A stretch of 64,000 nt of DNA from QKTW01 sp052161885. Its GTDB lineage: Bacteria > Bacteroidota > Bacteroidia > Chitinophagales > Chitinophagaceae. The DNA is taken from positions 4,464,001-4,528,000 of the forward strand of contig CP197396.1 of NCBI GenBank assembly GCA_052161885.1, written 5' to 3'. Of this stretch, positions 34,447-43,307 are shown piece by piece. How positions within the stretch are numbered: position 1 is the stretch's first letter; each line of letters begins with the position of its first letter. Below the pieces are notes generated by a model. That model was not told where the DNA came from and made no database searches. It saw only the letters and a list, made by a program, of their open reading frames with translations. Both the position numbers and the translations under genes were made by a program.

Positions 34447-34884
34447 TTATATTTTCTTTCCGTCCTTGTCCAGTTTTACAGTGTTTTCACTGTCGCCTTT
34501 TTTCAGCTCTATCTCATAGTAAGCTACAGATCCTTTGATCTCATATGCATTCGTTATTTGCCAGTCTTTATATTCGTCACCTTTTAATGTTGCTTTTACT
34601 GCATCCGGAAGTTTGGCCGGATCTATCTGTGTTTTGGAATCATCGTTTGCAGTTGCAACATCTGTTGTCATTTTTTTCTTTGTTGTATCTGTATCGCGTA
34701 CCGCTACTGCTGTACTGGTAGTGATGTCTTCATTAACGGCCACGAGGTCGGTCATCATGACCTTTTTCGTTGTATCCGTATCGCGTACGGCATAAGTGTC
34801 CGTTACAGATGTGTTTTTAGCTGTAGTTGCAAATGCGGAAAGAAAAAGACCGGATACAAATGCTGCCAGAATTACTTTTTTCAT
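34447..34884 (-). CDS. Secreted PepSY-like domain protein with internal repeat
   Basis: A 145-residue exported protein. The start is placed at the ATG at 34884 because MKKVILAAFVSGLFLSAFATTA is a clear signal peptide; the longer in-frame reading adds none. The mature part contains a near-duplicate VRDTDTTKK unit twice, about 30 residues apart and low in complexity. The C-terminal 55 residues (LPDAVKATLKGDEYKDWQI and YYEIELKKGDSENTVKLDKDGK) have the look of a PepSY-like/BLIP-like domain. Its place between a sensor kinase and a response regulator suggests an envelope signal or target, without proof. Confidence 0.7.
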   Translation of the reverse strand: MKKVILAAFVSGLFLSAFATTAKNTSVTDTYAVRDTDTTKKVMMTDLVAVNEDITTSTAVAVRDTDTTKKKMTTDVATANDDSKTQIDPAKLPDAVKATLKGDEYKDWQITNAYEIKGSVAYYEIELKKGDSENTVKLDKDGKKI

Positions 34885-35066
34885 AATAGTTCGTTTAAGA
34901 TGCTGATTTAGTAATAAGTTTTGCTTAGTATAAACCATTCCTGTGCCATACAATTGCCGGCTTGTATTTTTTATGAGAATGAGCGGATTAAATAGTTGGC
35001 TGACGAAAATGTAAGCAAGGTATTGTTGCATTTTTCAACAGTGTGGGGGATTGATGGACGCCATTA

Positions 35067-37550
35067 CTACACTATTGATCGCAGCGATGAGATATATTGT
35101 TGCAGGTCTTCAAGCAATGCATATATATCCATATTTGTTTCACCATTGTAGAGATTTGTTTCGGCCTGTCGTAAAGAAGATGATATTTCCGTAAAGCCCA
35201 TCTGGCCAAAGCGGCCGGCGAGCCGGTGCAGGTAGTGTGCCGCTGTCTCATAATGCCCGGAGCGCCAGGCATTGTTCAGAAGGGTTACGTCTTCATCGCT
35301 TTCGGAGATGAAAGTGTGCACTATTTTCTGCATCAGCACTTCATCATTTCCTGCCATAGATTTAAGGTGACTTAAATCATCAGATGAATTTTCTTCATCG
35401 CCGTATGTGATCAGCCCGAGTATATCAAGCAGTTCTGTTTCTGTAAATGGTTTCATCAGCAACAGGTCAAAGCCTTGTTCCATGATATATCGCTGCTCGT
35501 CCGGAAGCGCCTGTGCTGTAAGTGCAATAAATTGTGCATTTGCGGTAAGTTCTTTTTCACGAAGCCGGCGCATCAATGTAATGCCGTCCATATCCGGCAT
35601 GCGGATGTCGAGGAGTATATTTTCTATCTGCACTGAAGATGTTGCGTTTAGAGCATCAAGCGGATTGCTGAACGTCTCGTGTGGAATGTCATATTTACGG
35701 AGAATGGCGCTGCAGAGCTGCAGGATAAACGGATCATCATCTACAATCCATACCATGCTGTCAAAGGTTGCTGCCGGCAGCAATACAGGCAGTTGTTCAT
35801 CCGGAAGAGCTACGGCAACAGGATAACGGATGGCAACGGTAAACATTGCTCCGGCCCCTTCCCGGCTGTCTGCAGTAATGGTGCCGCCTTGTTCTTCAAT
35901 AAGCATGCGGGCTATGGTAAGACCCAATCCTGTGCTTTGAAGATTGCCGGTATTATTTGTTGCCTGCTCAAACTGGGTAAATATTTTGTCAAGGTCCTGC
36001 TCTGGTATACCGGGACCGGTATCATTGATGGTGAATGAAAAATTAATTTCTGATTCGTCAGATGAATGTATACAGTCGAATGTAACAGATCCATGTGTTG
36101 TAAATTTTACCGCATTTCCCAGTATGTTGAAGAGTACCTGCCGTAGCCGGAATGCATCACCGGTAACCCACTGCGGTTCCTGCATATCCGTATTGAAATG
36201 GAAATCCAGGTTTTTGCGGGATGCCTGTACCTGCATCACAGCAGCTACTTCTTCCAGTACAGCTTTCATATCAAAAGGCTGCGGGTTAAAACTGAACTTT
36301 CCGGATACAATACGGCTATAGTCAAGCACTTCATTTACAATTTGCAACAAGTGCCGGGATGACCTGTAGATGATATCAATGTCTTCCTGTTTTGGATTCG
36401 TCTGATCTTTCAATTGCTCTGAGAAGCCAAGAATGGTCTGCAGCGGGGTGCGCAACTCGTGGCTCATATTGGAAAGGAAGCGCTGCTTCACCTGTTCCAG
36501 CCGCTCTGCTTCTTCTTTTGCTACTACCAGCTCGCGACGGTACTGGTTACTTCTTGCTACATCTGCAATCACGAGAAAGATCAATACTCCGGAACCAACG
36601 ATAAATCCCAGCAGAATCAGGCTCATACGCTCTATGCTTTCATCCACAAGGCCCGTAGCTGTTTCGTTATTTTGTTCCGTGCGTAATATTTCTTCGCTTT
36701 CTATGTCCTGCAGCATTTCCAGCAACTGACTGACAATGGTATTGGATGCGCGTACAATCTGCATTTGCTGCGTGGTAAGTGTAACGCGTTTGCTTTCGCG
36801 GTCGTTTTCGATGTTCTGCAATGTATAACCCAGGGCCGTCATCAAACTATCCTCTTTTGCTATAGCCAGCGTATCAATGCGTACACTCAGTTCTTCCTGG
36901 ATCTGCTTTTGTGCATGGGTTATTTCAGATGGCTTTTTGCGGCCGAATATTTTATCCCAGAAAGATCGCTCCTGCGGTTCAGTTTGTGATGCCGAATCTG
37001 CGCCTACCAGCTTTGTTGTGGTGATCCTGTGCTCTGTCGTAACTACGCTGCTGTCTTTTCTTGCCGAGTCGCTGGTGAGGAATGCGGAAAGTTCACGCAC
37101 TTTTACGGAGAGTTGCGTGTCCCTGCCGAATCTTTGATTTAACTGCAGGTAGCTGACAAAGAGTTTATCTCTCTGCCGCAGCAGCTGTTTCATGGAGTCG
37201 ACACGTTTCCATTGTGCGGTTCCCGTATCGCTCATGTCCTGCAATGTATCGAGCAGCCGTTGTACCTGCTGCGATTCCCTGATGTAGGGATTATAGGCAT
37301 TGCGGGAATTTTTCAACGCCTGTATACGCTGGCGTTGTTCCTGCTTTAATACATCGCGGAAGAGATGATTTACGAGCTTTAATTTAGGATTTGGGGCAGA
37401 GATTTGTTTTACAGTGCCCAGTATATGCCGGAAAGTATTTTTCGTAACAGCCCACGACAAGGCAACAGTAATACATGCCAGCACGAAAGCTATGGCCAGC
37501 TTACTGTAGATAGAACCTGTAACTTTTTTTGTCTGCCCTGATGACGACAT
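35067..37550 (-). CDS. Hybrid histidine kinase with receiver and Hpt domains
   Basis: An 827-residue membrane sensor. Helix 1 is at about 17-36. A long, mostly helical periplasmic domain follows, and helix 2 is near 310-330. The HisKA domain has H364 in NMSHELRTP, and the ATPase domain has DTGPGIPE and STGLGLTIA. A receiver domain has D648 in LLDIRMPDMDG, and the C-terminal Hpt domain has H775 in LHRLAG. This is a complete His-Asp-His relay of BarA type, so the final Asp must be on another protein, probably the NtrC-type regulator encoded downstream. The stimulus is unknown. Confidence 0.93.
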   Translation of the reverse strand: MSSSGQTKKVTGSIYSKLAIAFVLACITVALSWAVTKNTFRHILGTVKQISAPNPKLKLVNHLFRDVLKQEQRQRIQALKNSRNAYNPYIRESQQVQRLLDTLQDMSDTGTAQWKRVDSMKQLLRQRDKLFVSYLQLNQRFGRDTQLSVKVRELSAFLTSDSARKDSSVVTTEHRITTTKLVGADSASQTEPQERSFWDKIFGRKKPSEITHAQKQIQEELSVRIDTLAIAKEDSLMTALGYTLQNIENDRESKRVTLTTQQMQIVRASNTIVSQLLEMLQDIESEEILRTEQNNETATGLVDESIERMSLILLGFIVGSGVLIFLVIADVARSNQYRRELVVAKEEAERLEQVKQRFLSNMSHELRTPLQTILGFSEQLKDQTNPKQEDIDIIYRSSRHLLQIVNEVLDYSRIVSGKFSFNPQPFDMKAVLEEVAAVMQVQASRKNLDFHFNTDMQEPQWVTGDAFRLRQVLFNILGNAVKFTTHGSVTFDCIHSSDESEINFSFTINDTGPGIPEQDLDKIFTQFEQATNNTGNLQSTGLGLTIARMLIEEQGGTITADSREGAGAMFTVAIRYPVAVALPDEQLPVLLPAATFDSMVWIVDDDPFILQLCSAILRKYDIPHETFSNPLDALNATSSVQIENILLDIRMPDMDGITLMRRLREKELTANAQFIALTAQALPDEQRYIMEQGFDLLLMKPFTETELLDILGLITYGDEENSSDDLSHLKSMAGNDEVLMQKIVHTFISESDEDVTLLNNAWRSGHYETAAHYLHRLAGRFGQMGFTEISSSLRQAETNLYNGETNMDIYALLEDLQQYISSLRSIV

Positions 37551-37582
37551 TTCCTGTCACCACAAAAGAATCATACCATAAT

Positions 37583-37615
37583 AAAAAACGGCCATCCGTA
37601 GACAGCCGTTTTTTT
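37583..37615 (-). terminator. Terminator between leuS and the hybrid kinase gene
   Basis: AAAAAACGGC (37583-37592) pairs with GCCGTTTTTT (37605-37614). The 12-base loop is CATCCGTAGACA. A T-run follows on either strand; the leuS side is the relevant one. Confidence 0.75.
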
Positions 37616-37660
37616 AATGTGCTGATATGCAAATTAGGTGATTAGCTAATGCACTCATTT
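37616..37660. repeat. ATTAGCTAA-word element downstream of leuS
   Basis: The gap between leuS and its terminator contains GTGCTGATATGCAAATTAG and the self-complementary ATTAGCTAAT (37641-37650). These are the same words as at 32260, 42710 and 49596. A TATTCACCATTCT word of the second class lies at 37711-37723. Confidence 0.45.
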
Positions 37661-37728
37661 TCGTATTTACAAAATCTTGCTTCTCAAGTTTGACGTCTCA
37701 GATTTCATCATTGCCTATTCACCATTCT

Positions 37729-40485
37729 CTACACCACCACATTGATCATCCGGCCTTTTACATAGATCACTTTTTTAGGAGTCTTGCCTTCCAGCCATTT
37801 GATCACCTGTTCATCTGCAAGCACTTCTTTTTCCAGTGAGGCCTGATCTATATCCAGCGGGAACTCCATTTCCGTGCGGGTTTTACCGTTTACCGCCACA
37901 GGATATTTTTTGCTGTTATCTGTCACGTATTGCTCTTCATATTTCGGGAATATGGCCTGTGTTACGCTTGATTCATGCTTAAAACAATCTTTCCACAGCT
38001 CCTCTGCAGCATGCGGGGCAAACGGTGCGAGCAGTACAGCCAAAGCTTCCAGCACATCTCGTTTGTGACAGTTGATGGCAGTAAGCTCGTTCACGCAGAT
38101 CATAAACTGGCTGATGCAGGTGTTGAAAGAGAAACGCTCAATATCTTCACTGATCTTTTTGATCGTTTTGTGAATGATGCGCAGCTCTGCATCCGTAGCC
38201 GGTGTTTCTTCCACGATCCAGCCTTTCTGCTCATCTGCATACAAGCGCCAGAGTTTTTTCAGGAAGCGATGCACACCTTCAATGCCTTTGGTATCCCAGG
38301 GTTTGCTCTGCTCTATAGGCCCGAGGAACATCTCGTACATACGGAAAGTGTCTGCGCCGAATTTGCTTACGATGTCATCAGGGTTTACTACGTTAAACCA
38401 ACGCTTGGACATCTTTTCGATTTCCACACCGCAGATGTATTTTCCATCTTCGAGGATCAGCTCTGCATCTGCATATTCCGGGCGCCATTTTCTGAAAGCG
38501 TCGATATCAAGTTCAACGCCATCTACAATATTTACGTCTACATGTATTTCATCCGTTTTGTACTGGTCTTTCCGGCCAAAGGAGACAAATTTATTTTCTC
38601 CCTGTACACGATAAACGAACCTCGAATTGCCTTGTATCATCCCCTGGTTCACCAGCTTTTTAAATGGTTCATCAAAGGAGATGTAACCCAGGTCGTGGAG
38701 GGCTTTCGTCCACATACGGCTGTAAAGCAGGTGGCCTACGGCATGCTCAGTACCGCCCACATACACATCTACCTGGTTCCAGTAATCGGTAGCAGCGCGG
38801 CCTGCAAATTCCGTTTCATTATGCGGATCCATATAACGGAGGAAGTACCAGGAAGAGCCGGCATAGCCCGGCATGGTATTCGTTTCCAGATGCTGAGCGC
38901 TCCATTCCGGCAGGTTGGCCAGCGGGCCTTCACCTTCAGGGCCGGGCGTGTATTTATCTACAGCAGGCAATACCAGTGGCAGCTGATCTTCACTCAACGG
39001 AATGGCCATGCCTTCTTTCCACTGTATCGGGAACGGCTCGCCCCAGTAACGCTGGCGGCTAAATGCAGCATCACGCAGCCTGTAATTAATTCTTCTTTTA
39101 CCAATGCCTGCATCTTCAATAGCACGGATAGCGGCATCTGTGGCTTTGCTTATTTCCAGGCCGGTGAGGAAATCGCTGTTGGTAAGGGTTCCCGTTTTCT
39201 CGCTGTAAGCAGCTTCACCGGTGAACTGATCGCCGAAGATATTGGTAACAGGTATTTCAAAATGACGTGCAAATGCAAAATCGCGGTCATCGCCACTAGG
39301 TACTGCCATGATAGCGCCGGTGCCATAGCCTGCCAGTACATATTCAGAGATCCATACCGGTACCTGTCTGCGGGTAAACGGATGGATGGCATATGCGCCT
39401 GTAAAACAGCCGGTCACTTGTTTTACTTCACTCATGCGCTCGCGCTCAGAGCGGCTTTGCACGTACTCCTTATATTTTTCAACAGCTTCTTTTTGTGCTG
39501 CTGTGGTGATCTGGTCCACCAGTTCATGTTCCGGCGCCAGCACCATAAAATCTACACCGAAAATGGTATCAGGACGGGTGGTAAACACATCGATGAACGA
39601 TGAAGAATTTTCCAGGGCAAAACGTACTTCTGCTCCCTGGCTTTTACCTATCCAGTTGCGCTGCATTTCTTTCATTGCCTCGGTCCAGTCCAGTGTTTCC
39701 AGGCTTTCCAGCAAGCGGCCAGCGTATTCAGTGATACGCAGGTACCATTGACGCAGTTTCTTTTTCACCACGGGAAAACCGCCGCGTTCACTTACACCGT
39801 TCACTACTTCGTCATTGGCCAGTACGGTGCCCAGTCCTTCGCACCAGTTTACCTCGCCAAAGCCGCAGTAAGCCAGGCGGTATTGCATCAGTATATCGTG
39901 CTTTTCCTTTTCGGTAAATCCGTTCCAGGCTTTACTGTCAAAGCTTACTGATTCATCACCGGGACACGGGTGATGTTTGTTGCCTTCTTTTTCAAAAACG
40001 GCAACCAATTCCTTTATCGGTCGTGCTGCGCTCATAGAGCGGTCATACCAGCTTTCAAACAGCTGCAGGAATATCCATTGCGTCCATTTGTAGTAAGATG
40101 GGTCGCTGGTGCGGAATTCACGGCTCCAGTCGTAGCAGAAGCCTATGTTGTCAAGCTGTTCTTTATAACGGGCAATATTATTTTCTGTAGTTACCGCAGG
40201 GTGCTGGCCGGTTTCCAGTGCATATTGTTCCGCGGGCAGGCCAAAGGCGTCAAAACCCATAGGGTGCAGCACATTGTAGCCGCGCAGGCGCTTGTAGCGG
40301 GCATATATATCGGATGCAATGTAGCCGAGCGGATGACCTACGTGCAGGCCGGCACCGCTGGGGTAGGGAAACATGTCGAGTATGTAAAACTTAGGGCGTG
40401 AAGGGTCGTTCTGTACTTTATAAACCTGTTGTTCACTCCAGTACTTTTTCCACTTTTGTTCTATGTCCCTGAAATTATATTCCAT
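37729..40485 (-). CDS. leuS: Leucyl-tRNA synthetase
   Basis: A 918-residue class I synthetase charging tRNA-Leu. PYPSGAGLHVGHPLGY carries the HIGH-type motif (HVGH). An editing domain is present (TTRPDTIFGV and the MAVPSGDDRDFAFA region). KMSKR stands at the KMSKS position, preceded by a leucine-specific insertion (IHVDVNIVDGVELDI region). The start is set at the ATG at 40485 (MEYNFRDIEQKW) and not further upstream, because an exact promoter box lies inside the longer reading. Length matches bacterial LeuRS. Confidence 0.96.
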   Translation of the reverse strand: MEYNFRDIEQKWKKYWSEQQVYKVQNDPSRPKFYILDMFPYPSGAGLHVGHPLGYIASDIYARYKRLRGYNVLHPMGFDAFGLPAEQYALETGQHPAVTTENNIARYKEQLDNIGFCYDWSREFRTSDPSYYKWTQWIFLQLFESWYDRSMSAARPIKELVAVFEKEGNKHHPCPGDESVSFDSKAWNGFTEKEKHDILMQYRLAYCGFGEVNWCEGLGTVLANDEVVNGVSERGGFPVVKKKLRQWYLRITEYAGRLLESLETLDWTEAMKEMQRNWIGKSQGAEVRFALENSSSFIDVFTTRPDTIFGVDFMVLAPEHELVDQITTAAQKEAVEKYKEYVQSRSERERMSEVKQVTGCFTGAYAIHPFTRRQVPVWISEYVLAGYGTGAIMAVPSGDDRDFAFARHFEIPVTNIFGDQFTGEAAYSEKTGTLTNSDFLTGLEISKATDAAIRAIEDAGIGKRRINYRLRDAAFSRQRYWGEPFPIQWKEGMAIPLSEDQLPLVLPAVDKYTPGPEGEGPLANLPEWSAQHLETNTMPGYAGSSWYFLRYMDPHNETEFAGRAATDYWNQVDVYVGGTEHAVGHLLYSRMWTKALHDLGYISFDEPFKKLVNQGMIQGNSRFVYRVQGENKFVSFGRKDQYKTDEIHVDVNIVDGVELDIDAFRKWRPEYADAELILEDGKYICGVEIEKMSKRWFNVVNPDDIVSKFGADTFRMYEMFLGPIEQSKPWDTKGIEGVHRFLKKLWRLYADEQKGWIVEETPATDAELRIIHKTIKKISEDIERFSFNTCISQFMICVNELTAINCHKRDVLEALAVLLAPFAPHAAEELWKDCFKHESSVTQAIFPKYEEQYVTDNSKKYPVAVNGKTRTEMEFPLDIDQASLEKEVLADEQVIKWLEGKTPKKVIYVKGRMINVVV

Positions 40486-40503
40486 TTTCTGATACTTAGG
40501 CCG

Positions 40504-40511
40504 CAAAAATA
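40504..40511 (-). promoter_or_regulatory. Promoter -7 element of leuS
   Basis: The minus strand reads TATTTTTG, an exact TAnnTTTG, 18 bases before the leuS ATG. The upstream -33 region is not clear. Confidence 0.55.
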
Positions 40512-40689
40512 CAAAACCACACCCGGAATGTTGCAGCAGCGTGCCAAACACATGAAAACCGCAAATATTTCAATGGCATGACAGATATTGTTTATTTTTT
40601 ACATGAGTGTGATACTGGCCGCTGGTAACCGATTGAAGGGTTGTCTAATTTGCAGGAATAATTTATTCTGTAACCAAACTTAAAATCCG

Positions 40690-41442
40690 ATGAAAAAAAT
40701 TTACCTCTACCTGTTCCTTTTTCTTTTTCCTGTTTCGGGAACATTTGCCCAGCAATACACAGACCTTGGCCTGCAATTGGTTACTCCTTCACAAAACATG
40801 GTGCTTACTGCCAACGACACGTTGATTTATCTTTCGTTTACTGTTAAAAACAATGGCCCGGACACGATACACTCCGGCGATGTGATCCGCTACAGCTACC
40901 TCATGGATGGCTATATTATGCCTATGATTTATAATGGTTCTATGGCAGATACGCTGGGGGCAACAGCTCCTGCAGATATACCGCCCACCGACAGCTTTAC
41001 AGTTACCAGCGGGCTTACCGGATTTGATTCGTCGCTTGCCGGCAATCGTACATTCTGTGTGCAGCTACAGGAAATTATTATTTCATCAGGAACGCTGATT
41101 GATACTGTGGCAACCAATAACAGCTCCTGTGCTGCTATAACTGTAATCATAAGACCTACGGGCATTTCATCGCCGGGAAACATGTATCTGAATGCGGTTT
41201 CCGTTTCGCCAAACCCTGCGTATACAGATATACATTTTGGTGTAAACATGAATGCCGGCAGCCCCGTTGTCCTGCAGCTTACAGATATTACCGGCAAGGT
41301 TGTATACAGCTATTCCGGCATACTGCAGAGCGGGAAAAACAGTATCACGGTTCCTGCGGGCAATTTTGTGCCTGGTATGTATCTGTACCGTATTGCTGCA
41401 GGCGCCGAAATAAAAACAGGCAAAATATCAGTAGAAAAATAA
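40690..41442 (+). CDS. Secreted protein with type IX (type A) C-terminal sorting domain
   Basis: A 250-residue exported protein. MKKIYLYLFLFLFPVSGTFAQQ is the signal peptide. Residues about 22-155 form a beta-rich CARDB-like domain (YLSFTVKNNGPDTI is typical). The last 80 residues (SVSPNPAYTDIHF, LQLTDITGKVVYSYSG, PGMYLYRI, KTGKISVEK) are a type A Por secretion sorting domain. It should cross the outer membrane through the T9SS and be anchored or released. A terminator follows. Confidence 0.88.
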   Translation: MKKIYLYLFLFLFPVSGTFAQQYTDLGLQLVTPSQNMVLTANDTLIYLSFTVKNNGPDTIHSGDVIRYSYLMDGYIMPMIYNGSMADTLGATAPADIPPTDSFTVTSGLTGFDSSLAGNRTFCVQLQEIIISSGTLIDTVATNNSSCAAITVIIRPTGISSPGNMYLNAVSVSPNPAYTDIHFGVNMNAGSPVVLQLTDITGKVVYSYSGILQSGKNSITVPAGNFVPGMYLYRIAAGAEIKTGKISVEK

Positions 41443-41466
41443 TTTTTTAATACTTATCGTAAAAGA

Positions 41467-41495
41467 AAGGCTGTTCTTCCGGGAGCAGCTTTTTT
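41467..41495 (+). terminator. Terminator after the T9SS cargo gene
   Basis: AAGGCTGTTC pairs with GAGCAGCTTT (two G-U pairs, loop TTCCGG) and is followed by a run of T. It lies 25 bases after the stop codon. Confidence 0.75.
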
Positions 41496-41501
41496 GTTGT
41501 G

Positions 41502-41509
41502 TATTTTTG
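41502..41509 (+). promoter_or_regulatory. Promoter -7 element of the FAD oxidoreductase gene
   Basis: TATTTTTG is an exact TAnnTTTG element 17 bases before the ATG at 41527, immediately after the preceding terminator. No clear -33 element is visible. Confidence 0.5.
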
Positions 41510-41526
41510 CCGGACAAATTTTATAG

Positions 41527-42666
41527 ATGCTTAGCTACTGGGAACAACAGAGTTTTACAAGATACGATCATATTATCATCGGTTCCGGCATTGTAGGATT
41601 GTCGACTGCCATTGAAGTTAAAGAAAGGCAACCGTCGGCTTCTGTGCTGGTACTGGAGCGTGGATTGCTGCCAACGGGCGCCAGTACGCGCAATGCAGGA
41701 TTTGCATGCATGGGCAGTCTTACAGAGCTGATAGATGACACACAATATAACAGTACTGAAGAAATGGTTGCGTTGTATGAACAGCGTAAACTGGGGCTGG
41801 AGCGGCTGCGGGCGCGGCTGGGAGATGCGCGGATAGGGTATCGCACCAATGGAAGCTATGAGCTGCTGAGTGAACCGGAGCTGCCCGCGCTGGAGCGTTT
41901 GGATGAAATGAATGCCTTGCTGTTGCCGGTAACAGGAAAGCCTGCATTCCGCATCGCCAACGAGAAAATTGCGACATCAGGATTTGCGGAAAGCTATGTG
42001 AAAGCGATGGTGGAAAATACATGCGAAGGCGAATTGCACACCGGCATGATGATGCGCGCGCTTATGGACAAAGCAATAGCAACGGGTGTGGAAGTAAGAA
42101 CAGGTGCAGATGTGCGGCGTTTTGAAGAAGAAGAGGACGAAGTGGCAGTGCAGGTAAGAGATAGCTTTAGAAAAGAAGAATGGTGGATTGTAGCTGACAA
42201 ACTGGTGATATGCACGAATGCCTTTACATCGCAACTGTTACCGGGACAGGATGTAAGGCCGGGCCGCGGGCAGGTGCTGATCACACGACCGGTGCAGGGG
42301 CTGCAGTTTAAAGGCGTTTACCACATGGATAAAGGCTATTATTATTTTCGCGAAATAGATGGGCGTGTATTGCTGGGTGGCGGGCGCAACCTGGATTTTG
42401 AAGGGGAAACCACCACTGAAATGGCCCTCACAGAACGCATCCAGACTGACCTGGAACGCAAGCTCCATGAAATTATACTGCCGCACAATAATATATTGAT
42501 TGAACGCCGCTGGGCAGGGATCATGGCTTTCGGCAGCAGCAAGCAACCGGTTGTAAAAGCATTTTCTACACGTGTTTTCGGTGGCTTCCGTATGGGCGGA
42601 ATGGGTGTGGCATTGGGCAGCCAGGTAGCGGCAAAGCTGGCAGATATGGTGACTGAGGGAATGTGA
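41527..42666 (+). CDS. FAD-dependent amino-acid-oxidase-like oxidoreductase
   Basis: A 379-residue DAO-family flavoprotein. HIIIGSGIVGLSTAIE is the dinucleotide-binding GxGxxG, VLERGLLPTGASTRNAG the second FAD contact, and the C-terminal FGGFRMGGMGVALG the closing FAD motif. Relatives include glycine oxidase, sarcosine oxidase and gamma-glutamylputrescine oxidase. The substrate cannot be chosen from sequence, and no neighbouring pathway gene helps. Cytoplasmic; no signal peptide. Confidence 0.87.
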   Translation: MLSYWEQQSFTRYDHIIIGSGIVGLSTAIEVKERQPSASVLVLERGLLPTGASTRNAGFACMGSLTELIDDTQYNSTEEMVALYEQRKLGLERLRARLGDARIGYRTNGSYELLSEPELPALERLDEMNALLLPVTGKPAFRIANEKIATSGFAESYVKAMVENTCEGELHTGMMMRALMDKAIATGVEVRTGADVRRFEEEEDEVAVQVRDSFRKEEWWIVADKLVICTNAFTSQLLPGQDVRPGRGQVLITRPVQGLQFKGVYHMDKGYYYFREIDGRVLLGGGRNLDFEGETTTEMALTERIQTDLERKLHEIILPHNNILIERRWAGIMAFGSSKQPVVKAFSTRVFGGFRMGGMGVALGSQVAAKLADMVTEGM

Positions 42667-42709
42667 AGGATGTGAAAATGTGAGAAAGGGTTAATAAATA
42701 ACCACATGG

Positions 42710-42745
42710 GCATTAGCTAATCTGCTAATTTGCATATTAGCTAGT
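42710..42745. repeat. ATTAGCTAA-word element spanning the maf stop codon
   Basis: Between convergent genes, GCTAAT (42716-42721) pairs with ATTAGC (42736-42741), and ATTAGCTA words occur twice. The maf stop codon TAG (42741-42743, read on the minus strand) lies inside the second word. Confidence 0.55.
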
Positions 42746-43307
42746 TGCCACCAAATTCTTTCAAAGCCATCACTACTTCCCCGACTGGCAATCCCATTAC
42801 ATTGTAATAATCGCCGTTTATTTTTTCAATGCCTACCAACCCTATCCACTCCTGTATCGCATAGGAGCCTGCTTTATCAAATGGTTGATAATGGCCGATG
42901 TAGAAGTCGATCTGCTCATCGGTGAGTGGGCGGAAATAAACTTCCGTTACTACTGAAAAGCTTTTCTGTACTGCATCTTTTTGTATGGAAACACCTGTCA
43001 CTACCTGGTGCATACGGCCCTGTATTTTTCGTAGCATGGCTTTGGCATGAGCGGCATCTTCAGGCTTACCGAGTATTTCATGGTCAAGTAATACAACTGT
43101 ATCTGCTGCAATGATCACACGGCCCGGGTAGCGGGATTCAATAGCTGCAGCTTTTTTCTTTGCCAGGAACACCGGCACTTCTTCGCCGGGCATACCGGGA
43201 GGATTGGTTTCATCAACGTCTGCAATAACTACTTCAAAATCGTAACCGGCCTGTTCCATCAGCTGGCGGCGGCGCGGCGATTGTGATGCTAAAATGATCT
43301 TATCCAT
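42741..43307 (-). CDS. maf: Maf-like nucleoside triphosphate pyrophosphatase
   Basis: A 188-residue Maf/HAM1-related pyrophosphatase. ILASQSPRRRQLMEQAG is the defining N-terminal motif, with conserved DVDET and IIAADTVV (catalytic-region Asp) further on. Family members hydrolyse dTTP/UTP or modified nucleotides and are thought to clean the nucleotide pool. The older septum-formation name is historical. Its start overlaps the end of the prenyltransferase gene by 19 bases. Confidence 0.92.
   Translation of the reverse strand: MDKIILASQSPRRRQLMEQAGYDFEVVIADVDETNPPGMPGEEVPVFLAKKKAAAIESRYPGRVIIAADTVVLLDHEILGKPEDAAHAKAMLRKIQGRMHQVVTGVSIQKDAVQKSFSVVTEVYFRPLTDEQIDFYIGHYQPFDKAGSYAIQEWIGLVGIEKINGDYYNVMGLPVGEVVMALKEFGGN

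Noticed and set aside
37616..37728. Possible tRNA or small RNA gene after leuS
   Set aside because: I could fold no cloverleaf. The sequence consists of the same AT-rich words found after other genes.
37975..39603. Open frame of 542 codons on the plus strand
   Set aside because: It lies wholly antisense to leuS, whose protein is conserved along its full length. The frame has no recognisable domain, signal or start context.
40531..40546. TGGCACGCTGCTGCA, resembling a sigma-54 -24/-12 promoter upstream of leuS
   Set aside because: The distance between the GG and GC pairs is one base short. A good TAnnTTTG promoter for leuS lies just downstream.
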